Source of the DNA: Xanthomonas sp. DAR 80977
GTDB taxonomy: Bacteria; Pseudomonadota; Gammaproteobacteria; Xanthomonadales; Xanthomonadaceae
Direction of reading: 5' to 3'
Assembly: GCF_041240605.1 (NCBI RefSeq)
Contig: NZ_CP162487.1
Location: forward strand, 1,309,001-1,373,000
Length of the DNA: 64,000 bases
Part shown: positions 1 through 8,817 of the stretch, piece after piece
How positions within the stretch are numbered: position 1 is the first letter of the stretch
How the letters are laid out: each line of letters begins with the position of its first letter
Made by a program: the position numbers and the translations under genes
The notes under the pieces: generated by a model
The model's database searches: none
Told to the model about the DNA's origin: nothing
The model's input: the letters and a program-made list of their open reading frames with translations, nothing else

Positions 1-288
1 CGAGTGGTTGCCGTAGGTGGTGGCGATGGCGTCGAGCTTGAGCCACTGCTCTGGCGTGATCACCCCGCCCGGCGTGCGCGTGCGGATCATGAACTGGTAG
101 GCCGGCTCCAGCTTCTGCCGGCGCCGCTCGTCGCGCAGGTCGCGATCGTCCTGCTGGTAGCTGCCGTGGTACTTGATCAGCGTCTGGTCGTCCTCGCGCA
201 GCGCGCCGGTGACCGGATCGGCCAGGCTCTGCAGCAACGACCCGCGCAGGCGGCGGCTTTCGGCCTTGATGTCTTCGACGTTGCTCAT
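1..288 (-). CDS. cysI: Sulfite reductase (NADPH) hemoprotein beta subunit, N-terminal part only
   Basis: The hemoprotein subunit of assimilatory sulfite reductase reduces sulfite to sulfide with electrons passed on by CysJ. Only the first 96 codons are inside the window; the gene runs off the left edge. The N-terminus carries family-typical stretches such as [12 protein letters not shown] and [12 protein letters not shown], which belong to the first sulfite/nitrite reductase ferredoxin-like repeat. The siroheme and Fe-S cysteines lie outside the window. It follows cysJ on the same strand after a gap of about 120 bases filled by an inverted-arm repeat, so cysJ-cysI is probably one operon. Confidence 0.93.
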   Translation of the reverse strand, partial: MSNVEDIKAESRRLRGSLLQSLADPVTGALREDDQTLIKYHGSYQQDDRDLRDERRRQKLEPAYQFMIRTRTPGGVITPEQWLKLDAIATTYGNHS

Positions 289-289
289 C

Positions 290-410
290 GCGGGATTCGG
301 GAGTCGGGATTGGGGATTGGCAAAGCAGGAACGGAAAGGGCGGCCCGGCGACACGAAGACCGTGGGAGCCGGCGCTTGCGAATCCCCAATCCCGACTCCC
401 CAATCCCGGC
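290..410. repeat. Inverted-arm intergenic repeat, family A, copy 1
   Basis: A left arm of GGGATT-type hexamers (about 290-321) and a right arm that is its approximate reverse complement (about 379-410) enclose a spacer of about 57 bases. The element fills the cysJ-cysI gap and ends two bases before the cysJ stop codon. The same design occurs at 3406-3513, 25091-25231 and 48041-48194, and a single arm at 22351-22382. It could fold into a long hairpin in the cysJI transcript. Confidence 0.8.
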
Positions 411-411
411 C

Positions 412-2283
412 TCAATAGACATCGCGCGCATACCGTCCCTCCCGCTGCAGCGCCGTGAGGTAGGCGGCCGCGTCTTCGGCGCTGTGCGCGCCGTGCTCGG
501 CCACGATCTGCTGCAGCGTGGCGTGCACGTCCTTGCCCATGCCGATCGCGCCGCACACGTACAGGTGCGCGCCGTGCTGCAGCCAGTCGTAGACCTCGCG
601 GCCGTGCTCGCGCAGGCGCTGCTGCACGTACACCTTGCCCGGCACGTTGCCGTCGCGCAGCGGCTGCACGTCGCGCGAGAACGCCAGCTCCAGCCGCTGC
701 AGCTCGCCGCTGCGCAGCGCCTGCTGCCACTCGGCCTGGTACAGGAAGTCCTGGTTGAAGTGGCGGGCGCCGAAGAACAGCCAGTTGCGGCCGCTGGCGC
801 CGCTCTCGGCGCGTTCCTGGACGAAGCCGCGGAACGGTGCCACGCCGGTGCCGGGGCCGATCATCAGGATGTCGCGGCTGGCGTCGGCCGGCACCCGGAA
901 GCGTTCGTTGGGTTCGATGTAGACCGCGGCACTGTCGCCCTCGGCCAGGGCGGCCAGATGGCCGCTGGCCGCGCCGCCATGGGCGTGGCCGTGCGCCTGG
1001 TAGGCCAGCACGTCGACGGTGAGGTGGACCTCGTCGCCGACCCGCTTGCGGCTGGAGGCGATCGAGTACAGGCGCGGGGCCAGGGGCCGCAGCGCCTCCA
1101 GCAGCGCGCTGTGGTCCCAATCCGCCGGCCAGCGGCGCAGCACGTCGATCACCTGGTGATCGGCCAGCAACGCCGCCAGACCGGCGGTCTGGGTGGGGTC
1201 GAGCAGCTGTTCCAGCGCCGGCGCGGCTGCGCGGCGGGCGACCGCGGCCAGGAATGGCCGCGATGCCCGGGTCAGTTCGCGGTGCGTGGCGAGCCACTCG
1301 TGCAGGGGCAGAGTCTCCGCGCCGACGGTGACGTCGGCATGACCGTCCAGTCGCGTCGCCGTCAACACCGCCTCGACCAGCGCCGGCGGATTGCGGTGGC
1401 GGATGCCCAGCGCGTCGCCGGGCTCGTAGTGCAGGCCGCTGCCGGCCAGCGACAGCTCCAGGTGGCGCACGTCCTTGTCGGCCTCGCCATGCGCGGCATA
1501 GCGCGGACCCTTGAAGTCGCGGCCGCTGATGCGCTGGTTGGCCAGCACCTCGGCGGCGAACGGGCGCTCGTGGCTCCAGCTGGCGGTGGCGGCGCCGCGC
1601 AACGGGGTCACCGTCGCCGACGGCACGGCCGGGCCCTTCAGCAGCTCGCGTGCCTGCGCCAGCGCCTGCGCGCGCCACGGCGCCGCCACGGTGTCGATGT
1701 CCAGGTCGGCCTCGCCCGGCGGCAGCACCCGCTGCGCGCCGAGTTCGGCCAGGCGCGCGTCGATGCGCTTGCCGATGCCGCAGAAGTCGGCGTAGCTGGA
1801 ATCGCCCAGGCCGAGCACCGCGTACTTCAGTTCCGGCAGCTTGGGTGCGCGCCGGCCCTGCAGGAACTCGACCAGGCCGATCGCATCGTCCGGCGGATCG
1901 CCTTCGCCCTGGGTGCTGATGACCACGTACAACAGGCGCTCGCTGGTCAACTCGCGGGCCGGGTAGGCATCGGCGCGCAGCAGGCGCACGCTCAGCCCGG
2001 CGGCCTCGGCCTCGGCGGCCAGCTGTTCGGCGGCGCGGCGGGCATTGCCGGTCTGGCTGCCGTAGACCACGCTCAGCCGCTGCGGGCTGTGGCTGGCCGC
2101 GGCGCCGCCCGGCAGCACCGCCAGCGACGGCGGCGCATGGCCCTGGCCCTGGGCCAGGCCGGCGGCATAGCCGGACAGCCACCACAGGCTGGCCGCATCC
2201 AGCCCCTCCACCGTCCGCGCCAGCAGCACCTTGCGCTCGTCGGGCAAGGGGCTGGGCGGCAACGCGGGCGAGGCGGCGGTCAT
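412..2283 (-). CDS. cysJ: Sulfite reductase (NADPH) flavoprotein alpha subunit
   Basis: This 623-residue flavoprotein takes electrons from NADPH through FAD and FMN to CysI for reduction of sulfite to sulfide. Domain order fits CysJ: an N-terminal region, a flavodoxin domain starting with YGSQTGN (residues 74-80) and continuing with STQGEGDPP and [11 protein letters not shown], then the FAD/NADPH reductase module with RLYSIASS (FAD), [12 protein letters not shown] (NADPH pyrophosphate) and a C-terminal aromatic end, RYARDVY. I placed the start at the ATG giving MTAASPAL. The reading frame is open further upstream but would run into the divergent cysD gene. It is divergent from cysD across about 200 bases. 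Confidence 0.95.
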   Translation of the reverse strand: MTAASPALPPSPLPDERKVLLARTVEGLDAASLWWLSGYAAGLAQGQGHAPPSLAVLPGGAAASHSPQRLSVVYGSQTGNARRAAEQLAAEAEAAGLSVRLLRADAYPARELTSERLLYVVISTQGEGDPPDDAIGLVEFLQGRRAPKLPELKYAVLGLGDSSYADFCGIGKRIDARLAELGAQRVLPPGEADLDIDTVAAPWRAQALAQARELLKGPAVPSATVTPLRGAATASWSHERPFAAEVLANQRISGRDFKGPRYAAHGEADKDVRHLELSLAGSGLHYEPGDALGIRHRNPPALVEAVLTATRLDGHADVTVGAETLPLHEWLATHRELTRASRPFLAAVARRAAAPALEQLLDPTQTAGLAALLADHQVIDVLRRWPADWDHSALLEALRPLAPRLYSIASSRKRVGDEVHLTVDVLAYQAHGHAHGGAASGHLAALAEGDSAAVYIEPNERFRVPADASRDILMIGPGTGVAPFRGFVQERAESGASGRNWLFFGARHFNQDFLYQAEWQQALRSGELQRLELAFSRDVQPLRDGNVPGKVYVQQRLREHGREVYDWLQHGAHLYVCGAIGMGKDVHATLQQIVAEHGAHSAEDAAAYLTALQREGRYARDVY

Positions 2284-2490
2284 GACCGGTCCGGGTGGGA
2301 GATAGGGATGACCGATGTTAGGGATTCGTTGCGCGGCGCAGAAAGGAGCAGGGGTTATCGGCTTATGCCCCCCGCTTATTTCAGTGCCTGCCAGGCGCAT
2401 CACACACTGCCGGCCCCCGGTCGCCCCAGGCGCCGCGGGCGCTGCTACCCTCGGCACACCCCCTTCCCGACGAGTCTTGCGTTGTCCCCG
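2284..2490. promoter_or_regulatory. Divergent control region between cysJI and cysDNC
   Basis: This 207-base gap separates two divergent sulfate-assimilation operons and must hold both promoters. In related bacteria such operons are controlled by the LysR-type regulator CysB. A patch with TTAT-containing half sites (about 2355-2390) is the most AT-rich part and the best candidate operator. That assignment is inference, because CysB sites are degenerate. Confidence 0.45.
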
Positions 2491-3399
2491 ATGCGTTCTT
2501 CCGCCCTGTCCCACCTCGACCGGCTCGAGGCCGAAAGCATCCACATCCTGCGCGAGGTGGCCGCCGAGTTCCGCAATCCGGTGCTGCTGTATTCGGTGGG
2601 CAAGGACAGTTCGGTGCTGCTGCACCTGCTGCTGAAGGCGTTCGCGCCGGCGCCGCCGCCGATCCCGCTGCTGCACGTGGACACGCGCTGGAAGTTCCGC
2701 GAGATGATCGCGTTCCGCGACCGCCGCGCCTCCGAGACCGGGGTGGACCTGCGCGTGCACATCAACCCCGACGGCATCGCCCAGGACATCGGCCCGTTCA
2801 CGCACGGCGCCACCGTGCACACCGACGTGATGAAGACCCAGGGCCTGAAGCAGGCGCTGGACCAGGGCAGGTTCGACGCGGCGATCGGCGGCGCGCGCCG
2901 CGACGAGGAGAAGGCACGGGCCAAGGAGCGGGTGTTCTCGTTCCGCAACGACAAGCACCGCTGGGACCCGAAGAACCAGCGCCCGGAGCTGTGGAATCTG
3001 TACAACGCCCGCGTCCATGCCGGCGAGAGCGTACGCGTGTTCCCGCTGTCCAACTGGACCGAGCTGGACATCTGGCTGTACATCTACCGCGAAGCGATTC
3101 CGGTGGTGCCGCTGTATTTCGCGGCCGAACGCCCGGTGGTGGAGCGCGACGGCGCGCTGATCCTGGTGGACGACGCGCGGCTGCCGCTGCGCGCAGGCGA
3201 AGTGCCGCAGCTGCGGCAGGTGCGCTTCCGCACCCTGGGCTGCTATCCGCTGACCGGCGCGGTCGAGTCGCAGGCCGACACGCTGGAGAAGATCATCGCC
3301 GAGATGCTGCTGACCACCACCTCGGAGCGGCAGGGGCGGGTGATCGACCAGGATCCGGGCGCGTCGATGGAGAAGAAGAAGCTGGAAGGGTATTTCTGA
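2491..3399 (+). CDS. cysD: Sulfate adenylyltransferase subunit 2
   Basis: CysD is the catalytic subunit of ATP sulfurylase and forms adenosine 5'-phosphosulfate from ATP and sulfate, driven by GTP hydrolysis in CysN. The 302-residue length is usual for the family. A PP-loop signature SVGKDS lies at residues 35-40, followed by [11 protein letters not shown] and [14 protein letters not shown], both typical of CysD. The start is the ATG giving [12 protein letters not shown]. The stop overlaps the start of cysNC by one base, so the two are translationally coupled. Confidence 0.96.
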   Translation: MRSSALSHLDRLEAESIHILREVAAEFRNPVLLYSVGKDSSVLLHLLLKAFAPAPPPIPLLHVDTRWKFREMIAFRDRRASETGVDLRVHINPDGIAQDIGPFTHGATVHTDVMKTQGLKQALDQGRFDAAIGGARRDEEKARAKERVFSFRNDKHRWDPKNQRPELWNLYNARVHAGESVRVFPLSNWTELDIWLYIYREAIPVVPLYFAAERPVVERDGALILVDDARLPLRAGEVPQLRQVRFRTLGCYPLTGAVESQADTLEKIIAEMLLTTTSERQGRVIDQDPGASMEKKKLEGYF

Positions 3400-5384
3400 T
3401 GAGCCGGGATTTGGGATTCGGGATTGGGGATTCGGAAAGGCAGTTCTCCGCCGTGGACGCAGGAAGGGGTGGGGACGCTGTTACGAATCCCGAATCCCGA
3501 ATCCCGAATCCCGGCGGCGACGCCATCGCCGCCTACCTGCAGCAACACGAACAGAAGCCGCTGCTGCGCTTCATCACCTGCGGCAGCGTCGACGACGGCA
3601 AGAGCACGCTGATCGGGCGCCTGCTGTACGACAGCAAGCGCCTGTTCGACGACCAGCTCGCCGCGCTCAGCGCCGACAGCAAGCGCCACGGCACCCGCGG
3701 CGGCGAGATCGACTACGCGCTGCTGCTCGACGGCCTGGCCGCCGAGCGCGAGCAGGGCATCACCATCGACGTGGCCTACCGCTACTTCGACACCGACCGG
3801 CGCAAGTTCATCGTCGCCGACTGCCCGGGCCACGAGCAGTACACCCGCAACATGGCCACCGGTGCGTCCACCGCCGACGTGGCGGTGGTGCTGGTCGATG
3901 CGCGCAAGGGCCTGCTGACCCAGACCCGTCGCCACAGCTACATCGTCTCGCTGCTCGGCATCCGCCACGTGGTGCTGGCGGTCAACAAGATGGACCTGGT
4001 CGGCTTCGACCAGGCCACCTTCGATGCGATCGCCGCCAGTTATGGGGCGCTGGCCGCGCAGCTGGGCATCGCCCAGGTGCAGTGCATCCCGCTGTCGGCG
4101 CTGGACGGCGACAACCTGTCGCAGCGCTCCGCGCGCACGCCGTGGTACGCCGGCCCGGCCTTGCTCGAACACCTGGAAGGCCTGGACCTGGCCGCGCGCG
4201 ATGCCGACAGCGGCCTGCGCCTGCCGGTGCAGTGGGTCAACCGCCCGAACCAGCAGTTCCGCGGCTTCGCCGGCACGCTCGCGGCCGGCCAGGTGCGTCC
4301 CGGCGATGCGGTGGTGGTGCTGCCGTCGGCGCGCCGTTCCACCGTGGCGCGGGTGCTGGACGGCAACGGCGACGTGGACCAGGCCGTGGCCGGGCAGGCG
4401 GTGACGCTGACCTTGGCCGACGAGATCGACATCAGCCGCGGCGACGTGATCGCCGCCGCCGGCGACCCGCCGGAAGTGGCCGACCAGTTCGCCGCGCACC
4501 TGCTGTGGATGGACGATGCCGCGCTGCTGCCGGGGCGCCCGTACTGGCTGAAGATCGGCACCCGCACGGTGTCTGCCAGCGTCAGCGAGATCAAGCACCG
4601 CATCGACGTGAACACACAGGAGCGGCTGGCGGCCAAGCGCCTGGAGTTGAACGAGGTCGGCTACTGCAACCTGGCGCTGGACGAGGCGATCGCGTTCGAG
4701 CCGTACGCGCGCAACCGCGCGCTCGGCGGCTTCATCCTGATCGACCGGCAGAGCAACGCCACCGTCGCCGCCGGCACCCTGGACTTCGCGCTGCGCCGCG
4801 CCGGCAACGTGCACTGGCAGCACCTGGACGTGGACCGCGCGGCGCGCGCGCGGATCAAGGGCCAGGCGCCGAAGGTGCTGTGGTTCACTGGCCTGTCCGG
4901 CGCCGGCAAGTCCACCGTGGCCAACCTGGTGGAGAAGCGCCTGCATGCGCTCGGCTACCACACCTTCATCCTCGATGGCGACAACGTGCGCCACGGGCTG
5001 AACCGCGATCTGGGCTTCACCGACGAGGACCGGGTCGAGAACATCCGCCGCGTCGCCGAGGTGGCGCGCCTGATGACCGATGCCGGGCTGATCGTGCTGG
5101 TCAGCTTCATCTCGCCGTTCCGCGCCGAGCGGCGCATGGCCCGCGAGCGCTTCGCCGAGGGCGACTTCGTCGAGGTGTTCGTCGACGTGCCACTGCACGT
5201 GGCCGAGGCGCGCGACGTGAAGGGGTTGTACGCCAAGGCGCGCGCCGGGCAGATCCCCAACTTCACCGGCATCGATTCGCCGTACGAGGCGCCGGAGCAG
5301 CCGGAGCTGCACCTGCGCGCCGACGGCGACAACGCCGAGGCGCTGGCGGCGCAGGTGCTGGCCTGGCTGGACGCGCACGACTGA
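3399..5384 (+). CDS. cysNC: Fused sulfate adenylyltransferase subunit 1 / APS kinase
   Basis: This 661-residue bifunctional protein joins the CysN GTPase, which drives APS formation with CysD, to the CysC kinase, which makes PAPS from APS. The CysN part has GSVDDGKST (residues 62-70), the switch [12 protein letters not shown] and the guanine motif NKMDL. The CysC part begins near residue 490 with GLSGAGKST and continues with [15 protein letters not shown] and FTGIDSPYE. Odd feature: residues 4-40, before the conserved CysN start, are translated from a family A repeat and include SRIPNPGG. The ATG overlapping the cysD stop is the natural start; an in-frame GTG near 3453 is an alternative but still leaves repeat-coded residues. 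Confidence 0.94.
   Translation: MSRDLGFGIGDSERQFSAVDAGRGGDAVTNPESRIPNPGGDAIAAYLQQHEQKPLLRFITCGSVDDGKSTLIGRLLYDSKRLFDDQLAALSADSKRHGTRGGEIDYALLLDGLAAEREQGITIDVAYRYFDTDRRKFIVADCPGHEQYTRNMATGASTADVAVVLVDARKGLLTQTRRHSYIVSLLGIRHVVLAVNKMDLVGFDQATFDAIAASYGALAAQLGIAQVQCIPLSALDGDNLSQRSARTPWYAGPALLEHLEGLDLAARDADSGLRLPVQWVNRPNQQFRGFAGTLAAGQVRPGDAVVVLPSARRSTVARVLDGNGDVDQAVAGQAVTLTLADEIDISRGDVIAAAGDPPEVADQFAAHLLWMDDAALLPGRPYWLKIGTRTVSASVSEIKHRIDVNTQERLAAKRLELNEVGYCNLALDEAIAFEPYARNRALGGFILIDRQSNATVAAGTLDFALRRAGNVHWQHLDVDRAARARIKGQAPKVLWFTGLSGAGKSTVANLVEKRLHALGYHTFILDGDNVRHGLNRDLGFTDEDRVENIRRVAEVARLMTDAGLIVLVSFISPFRAERRMARERFAEGDFVEVFVDVPLHVAEARDVKGLYAKARAGQIPNFTGIDSPYEAPEQPELHLRADGDNAEALAAQVLAWLDAHD
3406..3513. 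repeat. Inverted-arm repeat, family A, copy 2 (inside cysNC)
   Basis: Arms at about 3406-3434 and 3484-3513 are approximate reverse complements made of GGGATT-type hexamers, around a spacer of about 50 bases. The whole element lies in frame inside the 5' end of cysNC with no stop codon, so it is translated as part of a non-conserved N-terminal extension. Confidence 0.8.
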
Positions 5385-5556
5385 GCGGTGGCGCTGCCCC
5401 CGGCGGCGCCGGCCATGCATGCTGCCCAACGCTGGCCGGCGCGCAGCGCGAGTTGCCGGCGGCCGCGCCGGTGCGCATCCTGTGCATGCAGGGAGGCGGT
5501 GTGGATCCAGGAGCACCCCGGAGCCGGATCCTTGCGGCAACGTTCAGGGGGAACGC

Positions 5557-5982
5557 GTGGATCAGAAGATGCAGGCCTTGCTGGCCAAGACCAATGTCAC
5601 CGAGCTGGTCGCGCCGGCGGCGGTGGAACAGGTGACTCACCAGCCGGTGCGGCCCGAGCCGCCGCCAGCGCAGCGGCCGCTGTATTCCACGGCCGATCCG
5701 TTCCAATACCACCTGGCCACGACCGAAATCGTCGGCAAGCTGCAGGAGCGCACGACCAAGCCGGCAGTGCGGGCGTTCGGCTGGCTGGTGTTCGGGGTGC
5801 CGATGGCGCTGTTCGGGCTGATGCTGTTGCAGCTGGTCTGGTACGACGCTGCGCTGCATGCATGGAAGATCCCGCACACCGTCGGCGGCGCGCTGCGCAC
5901 GCTGGTCGGGACCGCTTCTGCGTTGGCCTTCATCGTGGCGTACCCGTATTTCACTCGCCGCCGGGGGGCCACCGCCGGCTGA
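5557..5982 (+). CDS. Small membrane protein of unknown function
   Basis: I do not recognise this 141-residue protein. The first 75 or so residues are polar and proline-rich. Two hydrophobic segments follow, around AFGWLVFGVPMALFGLMLL and LVGTASALAFIVAYPYF, and a short basic tail. This suggests a two-pass inner-membrane protein with a long cytoplasmic N-terminus. The start is the GTG at 5557, preceded by a good ribosome site (AGGGGGA); an ATG four codons later is possible. It lies 172 bases after cysNC and is probably a separate unit. Confidence 0.6.
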   Translation: MDQKMQALLAKTNVTELVAPAAVEQVTHQPVRPEPPPAQRPLYSTADPFQYHLATTEIVGKLQERTTKPAVRAFGWLVFGVPMALFGLMLLQLVWYDAALHAWKIPHTVGGALRTLVGTASALAFIVAYPYFTRRRGATAG

Positions 5983-6092
5983 GGCATGCGGCGCGCATGC
6001 GCCGGCGCGTCGCTATCGCTGCGGGTAGCAAGGCAGGGCACGCCGGCTGAGGTGCGGCCCGGCGCGGTGACCTCGCTGGTCGCCGGTCGGCC

Positions 6093-7214
6093 TCAATGCG
6101 CCCCGGGCTGCGCCTGGGTCAGCCGCTGCGGCGCGCGGCGTGGCGCCTCCAGCACCTGCACGAACTGTGCGGCGATCACCGCGCCGCCGAAGTGGCGCTG
6201 CACGAACTGGCGGCCGGCCTGGCCCATGCGCTGGCGCCGCGGCGCATCGCACAGGCGCAGGATCGCATCGCGCCAGGCCGCCACGTCGCCCGGCGCCAGC
6301 AGTTCGCCGCTGGCGTCCGCATCCAGCGTCTCCGCCACGCCGCCGACATGGCTGGCCAGCACCGGCACTTCGCTGGCCTGCGCTTCCACCGAGACCCGGC
6401 CGAAGGTTTCCGGCGCCAGCGAGGGAAACGCCAGCATCGACATCGCGTTGTAGTACGGCGTGGTGTCGTTGACCCAGCCGACGAAGCGGTGCCGTGCGGC
6501 CGTGGCCTGGGCGCTGGCCTGCGCCTGCAGGCGCGCCGCATCCGGGCCGTCGCCCAGCCACAGGCAGTGCAGCGCCGGTTCGATCGCCATCGCCGCGGAC
6601 ACCGCCTCCAGCAGCGGAAAGATGCCCTTGCCGGTCTGTAGGCGGCCGCTGTAGCCGACCACGATCGCGTCCTCGGGCAGGCCGAGCAGGGCGCGCATCT
6701 CGCGGCCGCGCCGCGGATCCGGACGCAGGCTGTCCATGTTCACCGGGTTGTACAGCACCTGCACCAGCGCCTCCGGCACGCCGCGGTCCAGGTAGGCCTG
6801 CCGCGCATAGCGCGACACGGCGAAGAAGCGCGAGGCCAGGCGCGGGATCGCGTAGCCGGAGAACGCGCGCATCGCCGGCGCGCGGTGCCGGAACAAGGCC
6901 ACGCGGATGCCGAGCGCGCGGCCGGCCAGCAGCAACGGCCAGTATTCCTTGCCGAAATTGCCGACCAGCCAGTCGGGCTGCAGGCGCCGCGCCACGCGCA
7001 GCAGCGGCGCGTAGCCGCCCGGATCCAGCGCGTTGCGGAAATGGCCGAAATGCACGGTGATGCCGCTGCGGCCGAGTTCCTCGGCGATCAGCCCGCCCTG
7101 GCAGGCGATCACCTCGACGCGATGGCCGGCGCCGGCCAGGGCCTGCGCCAGCGCCACGAAGTGGGTCGCCGCGCCGGTGTTCTCGGGATTGGTGCCGACG
7201 AACAGGAATTTCAT
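6093..7214 (-). CDS. Glycosyltransferase family 4 (GT-B fold)
   Basis: This 373-residue protein has the layout of a GT4 retaining glycosyltransferase. The N-terminal acceptor half starts with FLFVGTNPENTGAATH, and the C-terminal donor-binding half contains VVGYSGRLQTGKG, LWLGDGPD and the EX7E signature in APETFGRVSVEAQ near residue 270. It probably transfers a sugar from a nucleotide-sugar donor to a lipid or polysaccharide acceptor at the inner face of the membrane. Its start overlaps the stop of the deacetylase gene upstream by four bases, so the two are translated together and probably modify the same glycan. The substrate cannot be read from the sequence. Confidence 0.85.
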   Translation of the reverse strand: MKFLFVGTNPENTGAATHFVALAQALAGAGHRVEVIACQGGLIAEELGRSGITVHFGHFRNALDPGGYAPLLRVARRLQPDWLVGNFGKEYWPLLLAGRALGIRVALFRHRAPAMRAFSGYAIPRLASRFFAVSRYARQAYLDRGVPEALVQVLYNPVNMDSLRPDPRRGREMRALLGLPEDAIVVGYSGRLQTGKGIFPLLEAVSAAMAIEPALHCLWLGDGPDAARLQAQASAQATAARHRFVGWVNDTTPYYNAMSMLAFPSLAPETFGRVSVEAQASEVPVLASHVGGVAETLDADASGELLAPGDVAAWRDAILRLCDAPRRQRMGQAGRQFVQRHFGGAVIAAQFVQVLEAPRRAPQRLTQAQPGAH

Positions 7215-7957
7215 GCGCGCCGATCCTCGTAGCCGGTCAGCGCGCGCAGCGCGAACTGCGGCAGCAGGTGGTGACGCGCCACCTGGATGCGCGGATAGCG
7301 CCACGGATCGGAGCCGGGCACGGCGCGGCCGCGCCGGGTGGTGGTGGCGGCGACGTAGCCGGCGTCGCGCACCGCCGCGGCGACGCGTGCGTCCACGTCG
7401 CCGTACGGATAGCAGAACTGGGTGACCGGTTCGCCGAGCAGGTCCTCCAGCTCGCGCTTGCAGCCGCCGATCTCTTCGTGCAGCTCGGCATCGCTGCACG
7501 CGGTCAGGCGCGGATGCGAGCGGGTGTGCGCGCCGATCTCCATGCCGCCGCGGCGCCATTGGCGCAGTTCGGCCAGGCTCATCAACGGCTTCTCGATGCC
7601 GAGCTTGCGCGCATCCCAGGTGTTGTGGCGGCCGATGCTGCCGCTGACCGCGTACACGGTGGCGCTGAAGCCCAGGCCCTGCAGCACCGGCAGCGCCGCG
7701 TGCAGGTTGTCGAGGTAGCCGTCGTCCAGGGTCACCACCGCGACCCGCCCGCGGCGTTCGCCGCGCAGGTAGGGCATGGCATCGGTCATGGACACGCCGC
7801 GGTAGCCCAGCCGCCGCAGCAGGCGCATCTGCCGCGCGAAGCGCGCCGGCGCGACGTACAGGCTGCGGTACACCTGCAGTTGCCGCGGCGCCGGCGCGAT
7901 GTTGTGGTACATGAAGATCGGAATACGTGCCGCAGCGGAGGAGGTCGCGGAATGCAT
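7211..7957 (-). CDS. Polysaccharide deacetylase (NodB homology domain)
   Basis: This 248-residue NodB-type deacetylase removes acyl groups from amino sugars in polysaccharides, using a divalent metal. Visible motifs are FMYHN near the N-terminus, TLDDG (residues 76-80, catalytic and metal aspartates), the metal motif H144-x3-H148 in HTRSHPRL, and FCYPYGD (181-187). I see no clear signal peptide. It is the first gene of a two-gene operon with the GT4 gene, by a four-base overlap. Together they suggest a small glycan-modifying unit rather than a full polysaccharide cluster. Confidence 0.87.
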   Translation of the reverse strand: MHSATSSAAARIPIFMYHNIAPAPRQLQVYRSLYVAPARFARQMRLLRRLGYRGVSMTDAMPYLRGERRGRVAVVTLDDGYLDNLHAALPVLQGLGFSATVYAVSGSIGRHNTWDARKLGIEKPLMSLAELRQWRRGGMEIGAHTRSHPRLTACSDAELHEEIGGCKRELEDLLGEPVTQFCYPYGDVDARVAAAVRDAGYVAATTTRRGRAVPGSDPWRYPRIQVARHHLLPQFALRALTGYEDRRA

Positions 7958-8171
7958 CGGGACGGCTCGGGACGGTCGCGGAAGGGAGGGCGCGCTGCAT
8001 TAGCGCGCGCAAACCTTTCGGCGGCCTGTCGCGCGCAGCGGCGCGGTGACGGATGTCGTGGCGCCGCCGTGCCGCCGCGCGTTGCTGCGCGGCGCACGCA
8101 CGCGGCAGGCGGCGCTGCGGGTGCGCGCCGCCGCGGTTATGCTCCGATGCCCGCCTGCACGAGGACGGCCG

Positions 8172-8729
8172 ATGCCCGATGACCCCTGCGCCACGGCGTG
8201 GCGCGACCTGCGCCTGCGCGTCGACGCGATGCAGCTGCGCCGTTGGCGCGGCGACGATCTCGACGCGCTGTTGCGCCATGCCGACGATGCGCAGGTGGTG
8301 CGCGGCCTCAGCGAGCGCTTCCCGCATCCCTACACCCGCGCCGACGGCGAGGCGTTCCTGGGCGGGCGCGTGGTCGACCTGCAGCATCCCGTGCTGGCGA
8401 TCGAGATCGACGGCGAGGCCTGCGGCAGCATCGCCCTGCGTCCCGGCCGCGGCGAGCGCGCGCATGTGGCCGAACTGGGCTATTGGCTGGGGCGCCGCTA
8501 CTGGGGCCAGGGCCGCATGACGCGGATCGTCGCCGCCTATCTGGACTGGGCGATCCCTGCGCTCGGGCTGCTGCGCATCGAGACCAGCGTCCTGGACAGC
8601 AACCCGGCCTCGGCGCGGGTGCTGGAGAAGAACGGCTTCGTGCGCGAGGGCATCCGCCGCGGCGCGCTGCGCAAGCAGGGGCGCCTGCACGACCTGCACC
8701 TGTTCGGGCGCCTGCACGCGCCAGAGTGA
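8172..8729 (+). CDS. GNAT-family N-acetyltransferase (RimJ/RimL-like)
   Basis: This 185-residue protein resembles RimJ/RimL-type acetyltransferases, which move acetyl from acetyl-CoA to an amine such as a protein N-terminus. Family features are LRLRRW-like opening residues, AELGYWLGRRYWGQG for acetyl-CoA pyrophosphate binding, and SVLDSNPASARVLEKNGF near the end. The start is the ATG giving MPDDPC, with AGGA upstream; an ATG 11 codons earlier is also open. The target is unknown. Confidence 0.83.
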   Translation: MPDDPCATAWRDLRLRVDAMQLRRWRGDDLDALLRHADDAQVVRGLSERFPHPYTRADGEAFLGGRVVDLQHPVLAIEIDGEACGSIALRPGRGERAHVAELGYWLGRRYWGQGRMTRIVAAYLDWAIPALGLLRIETSVLDSNPASARVLEKNGFVREGIRRGALRKQGRLHDLHLFGRLHAPE

Positions 8730-8774
8730 GACCTGGGTTCGGCAGTCAGCGCCGATTCATGCACAATCGAGCCA

Positions 8775-8800
8775 GCCCCCGTTCGCGGGGCCTCCTTCTT
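8775..8800 (+). terminator. Possible terminator after the GNAT gene
   Basis: A five-pair GC stem CCCCG/CGGGG closed by a TTCG loop is followed by a pyrimidine-rich stretch CCTCCTTCTT. It lies 46 bases after the acetyltransferase stop and just before the symporter start. The T-run is imperfect, so termination may be weak. Confidence 0.4.
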
Positions 8801-8817
8801 GGGTCTCGGGGAACTGC

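Noticed and set aside
4..3399. Very long open frame covering cysI, cysJ and cysD in one frame
   Set aside because: High GC makes long antisense frames common. Only its last 302 codons match a protein (CysD); the rest is antisense to cysI and cysJ.
6093..8717. Single long frame over the glycosyltransferase and the region upstream
   Set aside because: Only the last 373 codons match the GT4 family. The upstream part is a shadow of the deacetylase and the GNAT gene.
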